Shown here piece after piece: positions 46,690 through 58,070 of a DNA stretch of 64,000 nt (positions within the stretch are counted from its first letter, which is position 1; every line of letters starts with the position of its first letter). This stretch comes from Gonatopus flavifemur (lineage: Eukaryota; Arthropoda; Insecta; Hymenoptera; Dryinidae), in the NCBI GenBank assembly GCA_018340375.1, contig JAFFJZ010000009.1, positions 13,284,501 through 13,348,500 on the forward strand, written 5' to 3'. Below the pieces are notes generated by a model. That model saw only the letters and a program-made list of their open reading frames with translations. It did not search any database and was not told where the DNA came from. Position numbers and translations under genes: made by a program.

Positions 46690-47990
46690 TATATATATAT
46701 ATTCATATACGTATACATATATGCAACTTTTCAAACATATATTTTTACATATACTCATGTGTATTCTTTTGTTCATTTATATTTTTTTTATCAAAAGAAA
46801 TATTGGTCATAGCATTTTCTTGTACGATATTGGTACGCCATTGTTTTAGTTTTGACATACTCTTATATATATCAACTAAGCGTGATAGGGGGGGGGGGGG
46901 GGTAACGGAACAGAGTCTCATTGTTCATGGACCATGAGACAATGCTTACGTTCCCAAATACTTGACACATGCTGTCCACGTGATTGAATGTCAAAAAATT
47001 ATTATCCAAAATCTTCATGCTCTGTATGAGTTGAATTTTGGATATGAACTTCTCGAACTCCACTCCTATAACATCATTTCATTCCATTTTAAAGATTCCA
47101 ATGCCCTAAAGATTATTCGTTCATATGAAAAATTTATTCGCATTGCAAGCTTCAACAGTGGTTTTTAGGATGAGGATCTCTGGCTTTTCCTCAGGCACAC
47201 ACAAATATACTAGATCATGCTGGATTTTGTGAAATGATTCAGTTAATTTTACTGCGAAAGCTGTGATAATTCTCAAAACATTGAATTTATTGGACTCATA
47301 AGACAAAATTTGATCATCTTATAATGAAACTTTGAAGAACTTTCGGTCCAGTCAGTCTAGTAAATTCTGTAACAATTTCTCATGTAAGACTGGGTCATTG
47401 ATGAAACTGCTGAGAATTTTCAGAGGAATATTACATAGTTTTCTTGCTAAATGAATGATATTTCTATAGCACAAATGCCTACGCCTTTGAGAATTGTCAG
47501 CACCCGAAAGTACCAAATGTTTATGTGATCTCAAGTGACATTTCTCGAAATCGGGACCATTATGTATCATATGTGAGATCTTGAAGCATGATAGGAGGTG
47601 AGGAAAAGCCATAGAAAAAAATCTTCTGTATTTTTTGTATGATGTACCAAGCCCCCACTAGAAAAACTCAAATTGCCCCTACATGAGCATATGAAAGAGC
47701 AAGTAGAGCCCTGTAGAGACACATTCGATTTTCTCCAAAACTACAAGCAAGTTTCCCCCATTTCAATCACAGTCTCACTCAAATTATATATTCTATTTCA
47801 AACAGTGTTATAGTTTGAATCCGGTATCCAATTTGTGAAAATTTTGTGTGTGGCCAGTGTTTGTGCTGTGTCATCAACAAGTGAGTTGAATGTCAACAAA
47901 TAATAATTAAAATCTAACATTTCAATATTCTCCCATTCTATTGACCTTTTTTTTCATACTAAATTTCGAAAGATTCAATTATTCGATTCA
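46690..47990. other. Interior of the 11.3-kb element, no assigned gene
   Basis: Starts with a TA-rich stretch and holds a 15-G run at 46,888-46,902. Minus-strand frames at 47,121-47,306 and 47,352-47,612 have balanced composition but no family I know. They could be decayed exons. Confidence 0.35.
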
Positions 47991-48425
47991 TAAAAAGCTA
48001 TTGATAGTGAATATGAATCGAAAATCGTAATCATTTATATTGTACAAGTCTGGATAGATTGCATCTGATTGCATGGTTCAGACTTGCCAATTCAATCCTG
48101 AACATTCTATCCTATCCTATTGATTTTCCATTCTGAATTTCAACTATACAACTCGCGCGAAGCTATTGATAGTGAATGTGAATTGAATATTGAAATTGTT
48201 TGAATTGCATAAGTCTGGACAAATTGCATCTGATCGCATAATCCAGACTTGTCAGTTCAAATCATTCTATTCTATCAACTTTTTTGTATTGAATTCTAAA
48301 TCGCCATCATACAATTCACACAAAGCTATTGATAGTGAATGTGAATTGAATATTGAAAATTATACTATTGAACAAGCCCGGATCAATTGGATCTGATTGC
48401 ATGATTCAGACTTGTCAATTTCCCG
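47991..48425. repeat. ~164-bp tandem repeat, three copies
   Basis: AGCTATTGATAGTGAAT anchors at 47,996, 48,161 and 48,323 (spacings 165 and 162). Each unit also carries CTGATTGCATGRTTCAGACTTG-like sequence. Unit copies differ by 15-20% by eye. No function known. Confidence 0.75.
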
Positions 48426-48613
48426 ATTTCCCTCAGGAATTCATTACTAAATTTTTCACTTTATATTTTCATATTCTCTCCTTTTAACTATTTTCTTCCT
48501 TCATGTCCTCATTCAATCTTAATTTGCCCTATATATAATTTTCTATCATTGATCATTTCTTTCTTTTACCCTACTCCCTGATAAGACGTCTGCAATATTT
48601 TTTAGTAAAAATT

Positions 48614-49179
48614 ATGATTATCACTTTTTTTTTAGTGGTTGAAAAAATATCCTCCCTTCTCAAAGAAATTGAATCTATCGAAAGGAGGGTTATTCTTCGA
48701 AAAGGGGAACTGAATCAAACTCCTAGGCTCCTGTTCTTCAGAGGATACTGGAAATTACGTGAAAACCTTCCCAAAGATCTGAAGGACTTAAGTGAATTAA
48801 AGGAGAGAATCGTTTCATCGATCGAGGAGATATCCGAGGGAAGAATAAAGATCGTGAAAAAACGAAAAGATAAAACTCTTTCCTCGAGTGTCTCCAACTC
48901 GTATAAGAGAAAACCCACCCCTTCAAAACGATCCATAGACGATCAGGCTGCCCCAACTAGACCTGAGGAAAGACTCAAGCGCCACCCAGGTGCCGGTCCT
49001 GTGTGGATAACCAGGAGGAATTTCATAGGTGTGCGAGGTGTAGAGTTTTAGTCCAAGAATATAGCTCTCTCACCTATGAAGACCTAGATAAAGTCTCCTT
49101 CTCACAGGAGGAGCTACAAGAAATTTGCTCCCATCGTGTATCGTATGCCAGTGCTTGGGATGCCTGGAGATATGAATGA
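48614..49179 (+). pseudogene. Orphan basic protein with C-terminal C4 zinc motif (frameshifted)
   Basis: The first frame (48,614-48,990) encodes a charged, probably helical segment (ISSLLKEIESIERRV…LKDLSELKERIVSSIEEI) followed by a Lys/Ser-rich tail. The exon may start at 48,633, after TTTTTTTTAG. From about 48,970 the next frame is open to a TGA at 49,177-49,179 and gives CRSCVDNQEEFHRCARC, a C-X2-C-X9-C-X2-C zinc pattern, then VLVQEYSSLTYEDLDKVSF and SYASAWDAWRYE. The codon pattern fits one gene with a frameshift near 48,960-48,990, or an intron. I do not recognise the family. It sits in the interior of the 11.3-kb element and may be a second element gene. Confidence 0.45.
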
Positions 49180-49984
49180 AAATTTACATTAGATAGAGAC
49201 ATTTTTATATACTTTCTGTAATTGTATGAGGTTTTTCTTTATTGTAATTCATCCATTGTAATCGAATCATTGACATATATATATACATATATACATACAT
49301 ATAATTTTGTTAAATGAGTTCACTTTTGAGAGTTATATGTATATAAATCAATTTGTCTCTTTCTATTTACATATACATAAAATGTACATTCATATTTGTC
49401 TCTTTTTATCTTTTATTTCAATCATTTTATATATTTTTTTTATCATCTTATGAATATTGTTATTCGTGTGACTGAATTTTTTGAGTAAATCAGAGTCAAA
49501 ATTAATTCTGTGTAATCACTCGAATGTCCTTTGCTTATATTCCCTTCCTCCCTGTCCTTGTCACTAGACATCAAAGTAGAGAATTCTGAATAGCAAGGAA
49601 GGTTATTCACGTTTCTTCCTTATAGTTGCCGAAAGGAGGTTTTGTTTCGATAGTTCTCAGAACATGATTTTCTAGACGTAACAGTTCAAGAAAAGAAGGT
49701 GACTAACTTCATACTGCTATGTTCTTTCATCATATTGTTCATTTATGTTCAATTTTATGTTAATATATATCATATATATGATTTGTTATTATATTCCATT
49801 TGGTTATGTATATAGAGTTTGACTATAAAACAACCCTTGTAAGGGCTATACGATTTCCAATTCCGTTCATGCAACCTCATCGTGGTGTACATTGGGTAGC
49901 GCTAATGCTGATGGTCCGATAAACGAGAGTGACTGTCGATTCTCAAAGTTACGGCAGAACCTTCGTGATATAAATGGATCGCGG
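49180..49984. other. No supported gene
   Basis: AT-rich, with TATATACATA microsatellite-like tracts (49,280-49,380). The last 150 bp grade into decayed array units. Confidence 0.4.
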
Positions 49985-50770
49985 TTTTAGGTTCGTTGAT
50001 ATCGGGAACATGCAGAATACGTCGTCTGATCTCTGGGCAAGAGAACTATGATGTTCTGCAACGGTAACGGTCCTTTGGAGGTTATGTCGACAACGTCATT
50101 TAATGGAATTGACTTCTCATCAAATTCAGTTCCAGCGCCCTCGAAAACATGTAAAATACATAGTCTGATCCCCGGCTTAGACAGTCAATCTTATTTTTTC
50201 CGTGATTTTGCGGTTTTTTGAGGTTATGTCAAAATCTTGATATTATGGAATCGACCACTCATTGGATTCAGTTTCAGCGACCCCTAAAACATATAGACTA
50301 CATTGTCTGATCCCCGGCTCAGACAGTTAATTTCATTTTTTCCGTGAATGTGCGGTTTTTTTGAAGTTATGTCAAAATCTTGATATTATGGAATCGACCA
50401 CTCATCGGATTCAGTTTCAGCGACCCCTAAACCATATAGACTACATCGTCTGATCCCCGGCTCAGACAGTTAATTCTATTTTTTCCGTGATTGTGCGGTT
50501 TTTTGAAGTTATGTCAAAACCCTGATATGATGGAATTGATCACCCATCGGATTCAGTCCCGGCGACCTCGAAAACATATGGAATAGATAGTCTGATCCCC
50601 GGCTCAGACAGTTAAGTTTATTTTTTTCGTGATTTTGCGGGTTTTTTTAGGTTATGTCAAAATCCTGATATGATGGAACTGACTACTCATCGGATTCAGT
50701 TTCAGCGACTCCAAGAACATATAAGACACATCATCTGATCTCAAGGTCAGGAACAAAATTTTTTTTTGTG
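49985..50770 (-). repeat. Right terminal array, ~143-bp units, inverted
   Basis: Complement of the left array. CAGCGACCCC-type anchors fall at 50,133, 50,275, 50,418, 50,560 and 50,703, spacings 142-143 bp, with a more decayed unit before 50,133. The outermost bases match the left end's CACACAAAAAAAAATTTT. Confidence 0.85.
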
Positions 50771-50782
50771 TGACGGTGTTAT

Positions 50783-50999
50783 CATCTATTCTGATCTATG
50801 CAATCAGCCCTCACTGGAGAGCGGTTCACTCCTTACGGAAGTGTCGGGAAATGACTCAATGAATGGATCGAGTCAAAAGAACCTGCTTTTTTCCTCCGAG
50901 GAATCCGTATACTGCCTGAAAGATGAGCAGAAGCGGTCACTTCCAATGGTGAACTTTGAAACATTATGTAATGATCCATTGTTTGGATAAAAATCAACT
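50783..50999 (+). pseudogene. mariner transposase, C-terminal part
   Basis: Resumes exactly where the left part stopped: HLF, stop, SMQSALTGERFT, then NEWIESKEPAFFLRGIRILPER and AEAVTSNGE. In-frame stops fall at positions where Arg or Trp would be expected. The mariner inverted end follows at 51,037. It shows that the 11.3-kb element inserted with essentially no loss of target. Confidence 0.82.
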
Positions 51000-51039
51000 T
51001 CGCTCAAAAAAGGACGGAATCTTATCCCCATACCCAATA

Positions 51040-53531
51040 TAAATCAGAAAATCCAGAATGGATCGAAGGATTCCTTTCTAGTTTCGAAATAATTGTACAC
51101 GGTTTATTTTTTAATATCGAAACACCGACTAAAAGTACCTCATTGACAGATAATGAAATTCAGTTTTGATTAATCATAACGATTCAGTCAATCAACAAAC
51201 AGATCAAACCCGCATTTCCTTATGTTTGTTTGATTCTGGATGTTTTGATCCAGAAATTCAAGTGATTGAATATTATCGACTTGAGGGGTCTTTTTGGTAA
51301 GAATTTTCAAGGAAAATTTTTTCTCAAACATTTTTCTCCTATAGAAAAAATTGGAATATCGTTTTGAAAATTTGTAGGTATGTTTATTGAACATTAGATA
51401 TCACAAAATATCACAAAAAAAAAATTTCCCAGTTGAAAATTTTTTTTTTTATACCAATTTGAACAAAAAAACTACGGTGGGAGTGATTCGGGGCGACCGG
51501 GGAATCTGGAAAAACGAGAAAGAGAAAGGAAATCATGCCTTGTTGAAGTTCCTATCGCATGAACGAGGACATTTCTTTTCCTCATCAGAAAATAACACAA
51601 TGGCGGCCATTTAAAAAAAAAAAAAACTTTTGAGGGTGAAAAATTGGATGCAAATTGGAGGATTTTTGACAAATCAAAAGTATCCTAGTTCATACGATAG
51701 CGACTTCAACAAGGGATAATTTCCCATTTATTTTGTTTCTTCCAGGTCATCTTGTCGTCCCAAATCTCTCCCACCGTCATTTTTTGATGTTTTCCGTTGT
51801 TTAAATGAGTGTGACGGGGAAAATTTTTTAAAATCTGAGAAAAATGTTTTTGGTGATATCTAAGCTCCAATAAACATTCGAACCAATTTTCAAAACAATA
51901 TCTCAATTATTTCTATGGAAATAAAAATTCTTTTCGGGAAATCTTAACCAGGAAGACCTCTCAAAACGGTTATTCAAAGGAAAAATTGACCATGACACTC
52001 CCCGTACGGCGAAAAACTTTGTCCCAAAGATTTTTTATGCAACAATTCCCTGGAGGTGTTCGATCCGTTCGGAATATAATCAAATTGAATCGAATTCACC
52101 AAAATTCGATTCGATTCGTTGATGAACATCAAGAATTCATATACGAATCAATCGAAGATTTCGAATCGCAAGAATTCCATTCCGAATTAGCAAAGGAAAA
52201 AAACCAAAGAATTGGTGGAGAATTCCATTGAACCTCACTGAATTCCCGCCCATTTGTTCTCTCCTATTGAAGATCAGGAAAATTCAACGCTGATGTACCA
52301 AAATTTCGGTGACATCCAATAATAGTCCATAAGATCTAATACACACCGTGAAAAATTGCTTCCAGAATTTCATATGATCTTATGCGGAGCAATTAAGGGA
52401 GGGGGGGGGGGGGATTACAGTAGCACACAAGAAAAATATGTTTATTCCCGGGAATTGATTTTGGCTGGATAAAAGCATCAATCGGAAATCTGTGAAGTAG
52501 GTTTTATAGCAATACTAAAAAAGTACGAAATGTAATTTTTTCAATGGAAAATATTGAAAAATGGCGGCTGCGCAGCATATGTCCCAAGACGCCTATTTTT
52601 GAAAGCGTGTTGATGGCCGAAGACGTAGACTCCTTAATTCTTGGCCTGGAAGAAGAAACCAAAATTTTTTAGTTTCCATATAACAACAGCTAGCGAGCTA
52701 CGTAGGATTTTTTCGAAATATTGATTTTTCACAAAATGGTGCATGTTTGAAAATGAAGTTAAATTTTGAACAAAAAAAACGCCATAAAATCGTCAATAAA
52801 AAAAAAACTGAGTCATATAAAATAAAAAATCCTACGTAGCTCCATGGAGAAAGATATTCCGGAACTACTGTCAAAATTTCAAGTCGATCGGTGAAGATTT
52901 GCTCGAGTTATGTCTTCAGCGAGCTCAAAAAAAGTGGTTTCGAGAAATACGCGTCCAAAGTTCCAAGTACTGAGTCACTATTTGAGAACTAAGTGTTCTG
53001 TTCGCATGTCTATTACATATAGTGGCCCCTATGGGAATTCCTGAAATTCTAGACTATTCGGAGGGCACTTTGTTCTCTATGGACTACCGTTATATCTGCA
53101 CCCATAGTCATAAATTACAGCGCACGCCGGGATCACAAAAGGCGCTCGGAGCATACCTGAGAGGCGTTACCGCAGAATGAAGAATTTTGGCACTCGGACA
53201 CTTTTGCCGTATTCCATAATTTGGTATATTATTTTTAAGACCCTAGAGCATCTTTCAAGCGAGAAATTTTTTTCGAAAAATTGAAGATATTACTGTGATT
53301 CCCCCCCTTAACATATGAATCTTGTATCAATTTTTAAAACTTTTCTGACTTCTCCTAATCAATTTCATGATATCTCATACAGAATTATGATTTTTCATGC
53401 ATTTTCATACCAATTTCAAAACATTTTGCAGTGAATTTCATGAATCTTCTACTTTTTAGGAGTCTATTTCATGATTGAACTTGATTTCAATTACAAGTTT
53501 CAGAATGTTCATATTCATCTGATCCATGAAA
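51040..53531. other. No supported gene in 2.5 kb
   Basis: Non-coding with homopolymer runs (A-runs near 51,615; 13 G at 52,401-52,413). ORFs at 51,387, 51,472, 51,706 and 51,986 show no family features. It probably consists of old repeats I cannot identify. Confidence 0.4.
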
Positions 53532-53539
53532 CTTCAGAT

Positions 53540-53705
53540 CAGTGATGCCAGCATTTGGTGGACCGAGTCGATTTTCCCTCTCCATCACAGCTGTCTGTAT
53601 AAAAAGGTCGCACACACAATCAAACCTCCGACAAAAGAAATTTGATTGTATACAGCGTGATGGAGGGAGAGAATCGACTCGGTCGACCAAATGCTGGCAT
53701 TACTG
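53540..53705. mobile_element. hAT-like MITE, 8-bp target duplication
   Basis: The ends CAGTGATGCCAGCATTTGGT and GGTCGACCAAATGCTGGCAT then TACTG are inverted over ~47 bp. The flanks are CTTCAGAT (53,532-53,539) and TTTCAGAT (53,706-53,713), an 8-bp duplication with one mismatch. Overlapping ORFs are spurious. Confidence 0.75.
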
Positions 53706-54017
53706 TTTCAGATTGTTTTTCACAATGCATTTCTGTGAAATCTGTTGGCTCTCGTCGAAATTTACTGGGTCGCCATGAAAAAACACGGTTCTAGTTGCAG
53801 TAACTAAAATCGACATGAAATGAGAAATTTGAGGTGCCTCGAACGGAATATTGTTTGTTATAATGAACATTCTTAGTTGAAAACTCATATTTTGTTCAGG
53901 TGATTAACTTCCCCATTTGAAATCGTCCAGAGAGAAAAGGACGTGATTCTTCACTTGGATCATGGAATTGGAAATCACGTTGAAAATGACGTGAAAAATC
54001 ACGTGGTATATCATGAT

Positions 54018-54400
54018 CAGGGCTGGCATGTATTTGAAATACAATCATGGGAAAAAGATATTGGGAATGAAATCGGTACTTCGTATTTTGAATTCACATT
54101 TCTCGTAGTATGTTGTATATCAAGTGTATTTTTCAAAGAATTTCATATTCCACAATCGGCAAATATGATTTTGAGATAGATTTCCTAAAGTATTTCGTAT
54201 TCCATATTTCAAATATATATTCTCTAAGTGTTTTGACTGATTCTCAAATATTTGGAGGATTAAATACCAAAGATTTCGAAGGAAGCACTCCAATTATAAA
54301 ATGCTGAAGGAAATATATTTTAAATGTGAGATATATAACACTGGTTTTTATCCCAGTGAGTATTTAGGATGATTGTATTCCAGATACTGGCCGAGCCCTG
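54018..54400. mobile_element. hAT-like MITE, perfect 8-bp target duplication
   Basis: Starts CAGGGCTGGCATGTATTTGA and ends ACTGGCCGAGCCCTG, inverted ends of about 32 bp. ATCATGAT is found exactly at 54,010-54,017 and 54,401-54,408. Non-coding. Confidence 0.85.
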
Positions 54401-54408
54401 ATCATGAT

Positions 54409-54894
54409 GAAGTGTTTACAGGCCCTAAGGGACTACGACATCATTACAACCATTGATTCAACTCCCGGTAGTCATCTGAAGAATCGTACCGATAATACTA
54501 ATGATGGCTTGGTCTAGCTGGAAGAGCTAATATGACCTAGCCAATGAAATCCTACGGGTGCGTGACGAGTGGTTTCTAAACTGATTGGCACGATTCTGTT
54601 TGGCCTATCCTCGTCCACTCCCGTCCCTCACCTGTCTTACAAGGTTGAGCACCTTGCTCTAACCTTGACTGTTCTTGATGTGGGTTTCAGTTTCATATGG
54701 ATCTGTGCACAAATGCGAAAATGACAAAATCGACGTCCGTCATCTTCGATCCGCCATTTTGAATTCGTGTTCCGACTTCAGATTCCGATTCAGCACCCTC
54801 CTCCAGGAACGATGTTTCATAAAAATTTATTCATGCAGAGTAATGAATATTCAAACACTGCGGAGAAACTGAGTGATATATATATATATATATA
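54409..54894. other. No supported gene
   Basis: A less AT-rich stretch (54,420-54,660), not related to the neighbouring elements as far as I can see, followed by a TA-rich microsatellite that forms the target of the next element. Confidence 0.35.
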
Positions 54895-56926
54895 CAGGGT
54901 GGGGCATTTAAAGTGTCGCGGGCGTTTTTTCCAAAAATAAAGTGAGATACGAGAAAATTTTTCGGACAAAAGTTGTAGGGTACCGAGGGGCACATCCGAT
55001 GGTGGCCTTGGCTTTGACCTCAAATCTCATCTTCAAGGGCATTCTGAGATCAACTCTTGTTTTTTGAATAGCATCTCATATTTTTTACTGCAGATTTGGA
55101 TTCTGGGTCAAAAACCAAGAAACTTTTGTCTGAACAATTTTCCTGGAATCCGCAAAAATGGCGCTCTAATCGATATTGTTCCATTTTGAATCTGACATTC
55201 GAATAACTCGAAAACGAAGGGTCTTGCAAAAGAATGTTTCGTACAAAAGTTGTCAATACACAACACATTTCAATCGTCTACATTACCACCATTCAGAGCT
55301 CACGCGATGTAAACAAACGACGGGGTTCAGTGAAAATTCACGATTTTGAAAGTCAGTTTGTCAGTTACATTTGATTATTACTTGGTTTATGACAAATTGA
55401 AAATCATGGATATCCGATACACGGTTTCTGAAAAGATCGATATGATCTACATTTACGGTGAAGTGCATAAGAACCCCAGACAAGCATATGACTTGTATGC
55501 AGAACGATTTCCTGAAAGAACAACGCCATCCATTAGGTATTTTCAACGCATTACAAAATTATTCTCAGAAACGGGAAGTGTTACAAGGGAAAAACGACAT
55601 CGAATAAGAACTGTTAGCGGAGAAAATGCGGAAGTTAATGTACTAGCTGCAGTAGCCAATAATCCACACGTGAGCTCTCGTGAAATTGAACTCCATTCGG
55701 GAATTTCTCGAAGAAGTGTTCTTCGAATACTGAAACGTCACAAATTCCATCCGTATCACATTTGTTTGCATCAAGACCTTCACGGTGATGATTTCGAAAA
55801 TCGTGTACAGTTTTGTCGATGGGGTCCAGCGCAAATGCACAATAACAACTTCATCAACATATTATTTTCTGATGAGTCGACGTTCACCAATCATGGTCAA
55901 GTGAATCGACATAATATGCATTACTGGGCGACAGAAAATCCAAGATGGTTACGTCAAGTAGAGCATCAAAGACAATGGGCTGTGAATGTTTGGTGTGGTA
56001 TTTTTCGATCTCGAGTAATTGGACCGTACTTCATTGCAGATACGCTAAATGGAGAGAAGTACAGACATTTCTTAGATCAAGTACTTCCAACATTACTTGA
56101 AGACATACCTATTCAGGAACGATTGAATATGTGGTATCAACACGATGGTTGTCCATCCCATTATGCAGTCACAGCTCGAGAAATATTGGACAGAGATTAT
56201 CCTGGACGATGGATAGGACGTCGTGGACCAGTTCATTGGCCTGCCCGTTCTCCGGATCTTACTTCTCCAGATTTTTTTTTATGGGGATACATGAAAGATA
56301 CAGTTTATCAACAAGCACCGACTACACCTGAGAATATGCGTCGACGAATCATCAATGCATGCGCGAGCATCAATGAAGATATTTCAGCACGAGTTCAGCA
56401 ATCTTTTGTAAAACGTTTTGAAATGTGTATTGAAGTCGAAGGCCATCATTTTGAGCATCTACTGCATTAAAATTATCCAAGTGATGTAGACGATTGAAAT
56501 GTGATGTGTTTTGTCTGTTATACCCCATCACCTCCGTTTCAGTTCAAGGGGTCCCCCTTGGAATCAGACAACTTTTGTCCGAAACATTCTCCTCCAAGAC
56601 CCTTCGTTTTCGAGTTATTCTAATGTCAGATTCAGTATGGAACAATATCGATTAGAGCGCCATCTTTGCGGATTTCAGGAGAATGGTTCAGACAAAAGTT
56701 TCTTGGTTTTTGACCTAGAATCCAAATCTGCAGTAAAAAATATGAGATGCTATTCAAAAAACAAGAGTTGACCTCAGAATGCCCTTGAAGATGAGATTTG
56801 AGGTCAAAGCCAAGGCCACCATCGGATGTCCCCCTCGATACCCTACAATTTTTGTCCGAAAAATTTTCTCGTATCTCATTTCATTTTTGGAAAAAACGCC
56901 CGCGACACTTTAAATGCCCCACCCTG
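54895..56926 (+). mobile_element. DD41D Tc1/mariner-type element, intact coding copy
   Basis: Ends CAGGGTGGGGCATTTAAAGT and its complement, with TA flanks. Long inverted arms of ~360 bp (54,895-55,255 and 56,567-56,926) surround a single uninterrupted transposase gene. At 2.03 kb it looks complete and could be active. Confidence 0.88.
55406..56470 (+). CDS. Intact DD41D transposase (354 aa)
   Basis: The ATG at 55,406 (MDIRYTVSEKIDMIYIYGE) starts the N-terminal helix-turn-helix region of DUF4817 type. The frame is also open upstream to 55,346, but without an ATG. A second DNA-binding helix block (SREIELHSGISRRSVLRIL) follows. The DDE_3-type catalytic core has Asp156 in LFSDEST, Asp247 in QHDGCPSHY and Asp289 in SPDLTSPDFFLW, so 41 residues separate the second and third Asp. 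This matches the DD41D class of Tc1/mariner relatives. The reading frame has no stop or frameshift and ends ILxxHFEHLLH-like (HHFEHLLH). It would cut and paste its element at TA sites by recognising the CAGGGTG ends. The related gene at 58.07-59.14 kb is broken. Confidence 0.9.
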   Translation: MDIRYTVSEKIDMIYIYGEVHKNPRQAYDLYAERFPERTTPSIRYFQRITKLFSETGSVTREKRHRIRTVSGENAEVNVLAAVANNPHVSSREIELHSGISRRSVLRILKRHKFHPYHICLHQDLHGDDFENRVQFCRWGPAQMHNNNFINILFSDESTFTNHGQVNRHNMHYWATENPRWLRQVEHQRQWAVNVWCGIFRSRVIGPYFIADTLNGEKYRHFLDQVLPTLLEDIPIQERLNMWYQHDGCPSHYAVTAREILDRDYPGRWIGRRGPVHWPARSPDLTSPDFFLWGYMKDTVYQQAPTTPENMRRRIINACASINEDISARVQQSFVKRFEMCIEVEGHHFEHLLH

Positions 56927-57269
56927 TATATACATATACAGGGTGAGTCAGAAGGTCATTAAGTCCTGCGGTGAGAATATTCCTGAGGTGATTTGGAGAA
57001 GATTTTTCCCTTGGCAAATTTTGATCTGAGGCCTAGTTTTAGAGTTATAGTCATTCGCAGTTGACCAATCGGGACGTTGCTATACCGTTGATATAGGGAT
57101 GCCACTACGAACAGCTGACGCAGAGGGTTTAACTGAGTATGAAGGGCGAAGTGAGGTATTTTAAGATGAGAAATATGAGAAAATGCGTGAATCCAAGAAA
57201 TTGCACGGTATTCAAGACCAAGGATATGTATTCCGTATGTTGAGGATAAATTTCGATCCAGATAAGGAA

Positions 57270-57890
57270 CAGAAAAATTTTTGAAAACATCAATTTTTCA
57301 AAAGGCATCTCATTCGACTCAGAATCACTCGAAACGTGTGAAAAAGTCGTTCGGAGGGCATTTCGGTCATCTTAATCGCCGTAGACCTGACAGGTGGATA
57401 AACGATGGTTGCAAGATTATTCTAAGTGCAATGACAGGTGCAAAAAATGACAAAAATCGATTTCTCCGTCATTTCTGAACGCACAGATGTGATTAACTCC
57501 ATTTTTTGTTCAGCTCGGCCTCCTCTTGCAGAATAAACGATTCTTGGTACCGGTTATGATGAAACGTCGACAAATTTAGAACAATTCACAAGTTCAAAGA
57601 CGAAGGAGGGACTCGTAAATTTTTGAAAAACTCAATTTTCCAAAAGGCATCTCATTCGACTCAGAATCACTCGAAACGTGTGAAAAAGTCGTTTGGAGTC
57701 CATTCCGGTCATTTTAATCGCCTTTGACCTGACAGGTGGATAAACGATTGTTGCAAAATTATTCTCAGTTCAATGACAGGTGCAAAAAATGACAAAAATC
57801 GATTTCTTCGTCATTTCTGAACCCACAGATGTGATTAACTCCAGTCTTTGTTCAGCACGGCCTCCTCTTGCAGAATAAATGATTTCTGAT
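57270..57890 (+). repeat. 342-bp repeat, left arm, about 1.8 units
   Basis: The block CAAAAGGCATCTCATTCGAC…CGAAACGTGTGAAAAAGTCG recurs after about 345 bp. Same unit as the right array in inverse orientation. Confidence 0.85.
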
Positions 57891-58070
57891 ACTTGTTTCC
57901 ATGGAATCAATTCCAAAAAACTCCGAAGTTGAATTATGCAGAGGTGATCTGTGACTTGTCGAGAAAAAAACTCATCCCTGAAATCCAAAGTTTAGAGTTG
58001 AGATTGAACCTCGTGAAAAATGTTGGTCGCCCTGAAAAGGGTGGTTTGTTGTACATGAACACCTTACGAT

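Larger units (their letters stand above)
39509..50779 (+). mobile_element. 11.3-kb element with terminal inverted ~143-bp repeat arrays
   Basis: The left end reads ACAGCCACACAAAAAAAAA and the right end, inverted, ACACCGTCACACAAAAAAAA. Each leads into TTTTRTTYCTGACCTTG and then an array of ~143-bp repeats. The flanks are the two halves of one mariner transposase (…PSEY and YHLF…), which fixes both ends. The Tyr codon appears on both sides (TAC/TAT), so a ~3-bp target duplication is likely. It carries the orphan gene at 40.5-42.4 kb and a second ORF at 48.6-49.2 kb, and was itself invaded by foldbacks. I cannot assign a superfamily. Confidence 0.75.
38333..51037 (+). mobile_element. mariner element (mellifera-like), interrupted by 11.3-kb insertion
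   Basis: The ends TTGGGTATGGGAATAAGCTT and, inverted, ATCTTATCCCCATACCCAA are flanked by TA at 38,331-38,332 and 51,038-51,039. Removing the 11.3-kb element and a ~215-bp MITE leaves about 1.2 kb, the normal mariner size. Confidence 0.88.

Noticed and set aside
46888..46902. 15-G run, and a similar 13-G run at 52,401
   Set aside because: Isolated homopolymers without a second G-tract to form a G-quadruplex; possible sequencing artefacts.
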